64,000 bases of DNA, taken from Dehalococcoidia bacterium (GTDB lineage Bacteria; Chloroflexota; Dehalococcoidia; GIF9; AB-539-J10). The DNA lies in contig JAUWYX010000001.1 in NCBI GenBank assembly GCA_030615625.1, positions 224,574 through 288,573 of the forward strand, read 5' to 3'. This document shows positions 62,756 through 64,000 of the stretch, in pieces. Both the position numbers and the translations under genes were made by a program. The notes under the pieces were generated by a model. That model saw nothing but the letters and a program-made list of their open reading frames with translations, was not told the origin of the DNA and searched no databases. How positions within the stretch are numbered: position 1 is the first letter of the stretch; every line of letters begins with the position of its first letter.

Positions 62756-64000
62756 TTCCTGTGCTGCTCTTCGCCTTCTTCTTCTACCCCAGACCACTCC
62801 CCAGATAATCAAGCCAATCGCGACTATTATGACAATGATAAGCCACCAGGTGATGGTTCGTGACGTTGTGAACTCACCGCTCAATCCGGCAACCTCCACC
62901 TCATACTGTCCATAATCCAATCCAGACCGGGTGAAACTCACCTGCTTGCTCTGTCCTGCATCCAGTGTCACCGTCTTGGTATCTACTGTTTCTCCATTTA
63001 GCTTTAGCACAACAGTATAGGTGCCTTCCTGCCAACCGTCGTTGGCTACGTTGGCGGTAATGGTAACGCTTTCCCCGGTCTTGGTCACGAAGGTGGTCTT
63101 TTCCACACTGGGCACGATGCTCAAGCCACTGGACACAAAATGGGCAGGTGGGGGAGGTGTCGGAGCAAGCTCAGCCAGTACGCCAAAAATACTGAAGTGG
63201 TTTATCGGCGCAGATAGGGTCAGTTCTGCCACACCATTTGGTCCGCCTGCTTCACTCTCCAGGAATACCCAGACTCCATTAACATCATCATAATAAGCCA
63301 TGGTTACATTTAGAGCATTTTCGGGCAATTGCAATTCATCCAAGCCCAGTGTCAGGAAAATATCCTTGTCGAACTCAGCGCCCGGAGGAGTTATGTTAAA
63401 AGCCACAAGCGCCACAGTATTCTCTGGACCAGGAGGTATTTCCTCAAGCTCTCTGATTACTATCAGGTAATATGTCTTTTCATAAACAGTGGGTGCGTGA
63501 GTCCCCCGCTCTAGCAGCAAGTTGTGACTGCCATCGGGGCTAGGCCCCAGCAAGTCTACTGCTAGCTTGTCATTGCTGTAAAGGGGCTCCGTGGTGTTAT
63601 TTCCTTCCCAGTCCACCGTGAGTTCTTTGAGCGTAGGACAACCACCAGCGGGAGGCGTAACTTTAGGAACCGTTACCACCACATCGGTGGTGTCATCATC
63701 GGTGCAGCCATACTCGCTGATTACTACCAAAGTATAAGTTCCCGCCATGTCTAAGGTGGCGTCGGAGATAATGGGGTTCTGAATGTCGCTTGTAAAGCCA
63801 TCAGGCCCGCTCCATCTGTAAGTATCCATGCCACTGGGCCCGCCATATAGCCGTATGGTAGCTCCCCGAGAGACCGGCGTGTTGCTCGAAGCACTGGCCA
63901 CGGGCTTTTCGTTGACCACTACATCGGTGGTGGCATCATCAGTGCAGCCAGCCTCGCTGGTCACCGTCAAGGTATAAGTCCCCGCCATGTCTAAGGTGGC
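62750..64000 (-). CDS. Repetitive cell-surface protein, C-terminal part
   Basis: The frame is open to the right edge, so the N-terminus is missing. Visible: at least two 80-residue PKD/Ig-like repeats (AGTYTL...GCTDD.TTDVVV...YRWSGPDG) around 63676-64000, a Pro-rich linker, a CARDB-like beta domain (SVTITANVANDGWQEGTYTVVLKLNG), then a single transmembrane helix (WWLIIVIIVAIGLIIWGVVWG) and an RRRRRR anchor. The product is thus exported and held in the membrane by its C-terminus. The repeats are very alike in DNA. Function is adhesion or S-layer-like, by analogy only. Confidence 0.83.
   Translation of the reverse strand, partial: ATLDMAGTYTLTVTSEAGCTDDATTDVVVNEKPVASASSNTPVSRGATIRLYGGPSGMDTYRWSGPDGFTSDIQNPIISDATLDMAGTYTLVVISEYGCTDDDTTDVVVTVPKVTPPAGGCPTLKELTVDWEGNNTTEPLYSNDKLAVDLLGPSPDGSHNLLLERGTHAPTVYEKTYYLIVIRELEEIPPGPENTVALVAFNITPPGAEFDKDIFLTLGLDELQLPENALNVTMAYYDDVNGVWVFLESEAGGPNGVAELTLSAPINHFSIFGVLAELAPTPPPPAHFVSSGLSIVPSVEKTTFVTKTGESVTITANVANDGWQEGTYTVVLKLNGETVDTKTVTLDAGQSKQVSFTRSGLDYGQYEVEVAGLSGEFTTSRTITWWLIIVIIVAIGLIIWGVVWGRRRRRRAAQEG
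63676..64000. repeat. 240-bp coding repeat of the surface protein
   Basis: ACCACATCGGTGGTG...GTATAAGT.CCCGCCATGTCTAAGGTGGC recurs at a spacing of 240 bp (63676 and 63916), equal to 80 codons. The array continues past the window edge. Confidence 0.75.

Overview
The window is one continuous stretch of a bacterial chromosome (no phage, transposase, CRISPR or tRNA gene seen) of moderate GC, apparently in the mid to upper 40s percent. The gene set suggests a strict anaerobe that fixes CO2 or oxidises acetate by the Wood-Ljungdahl pathway. The large SRP RNA with an Alu domain, the GroESL operon under CIRCE and the dispersed palindromes fit a Chloroflexota (Dehalococcoidia-like) genome. That assignment is inference; no 16S rRNA gene is present.

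Layout. 0-8.6 kb: acyl-CoA and housekeeping genes: acyl-CoA ligase, SRP RNA, SDR reductase, a 3-hydroxyacyl-CoA dehydrogenase broken by one stop, rsmA, ispE, a VTT membrane protein, CCA-adding enzyme and a RadC-like protein. 8.6-16.3 kb: a looser accessory region with a methyltransferase, an alanine dehydrogenase/ornithine cyclodeaminase homologue, threonine aldolase, a GH15 glucosidase and a GT4 transferase. It is strewn with gene fragments and copies of an imperfect intergenic repeat. 16.7-22.7 kb: an RNA-handling, cold-shock-like neighbourhood: two duplicated zinc-ribbon genes with long leaders, an RRM protein, a DEAD-box helicase, TypA/BipA and a NYN-LOTUS protein. 23-26.6 kb: small membrane protein, MFS transporter, alpha/beta hydrolase, J-domain protein.

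26.75-46.1 kb is the centrepiece, a roughly 19-kb co-directional Wood-Ljungdahl block behind a good sigma-70-type promoter. Its order is acsE, acsD, cdhA, cdhB, cdhC, acsC, NuoE-like, NuoF-like, cooC, a metV-rnfC fusion, metV, metF, a DUF3786-like gene, and a giant formate dehydrogenase with a GltD-type flavoprotein domain inserted in it. Divergent mobA follows. Together these encode formate formation from CO2 (with NAD(P)H-linked flavoproteins), methylene-THF reduction, methyl transfer to the corrinoid protein, and CO/acetyl-CoA synthesis by an archaeal-type CODH/ACS. Three things stand out: a Ser in place of one A-cluster Cys in CdhC, the MetV-RnfC fusion, and an AT-rich island (about 37.4-39.9 kb) whose right edge falls inside metV.

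47-64 kb: CBS protein plus cation/proton antiporter, tsaD, a DUF2851-like gene, an XRE regulator next to a DUF72 remnant, groESL with promoter and CIRCE, an M16 peptidase and an MBL hydrolase. Next comes a PIG-L deacetylase / tandem-GNAT / MshA-like GT4 / FemAB-like group that resembles the mycothiol gene set. The window ends with a crotonase, a peptide deformylase with an altered HExxH motif, a putative lipoprotein and the C-terminal end of a repetitive surface protein.
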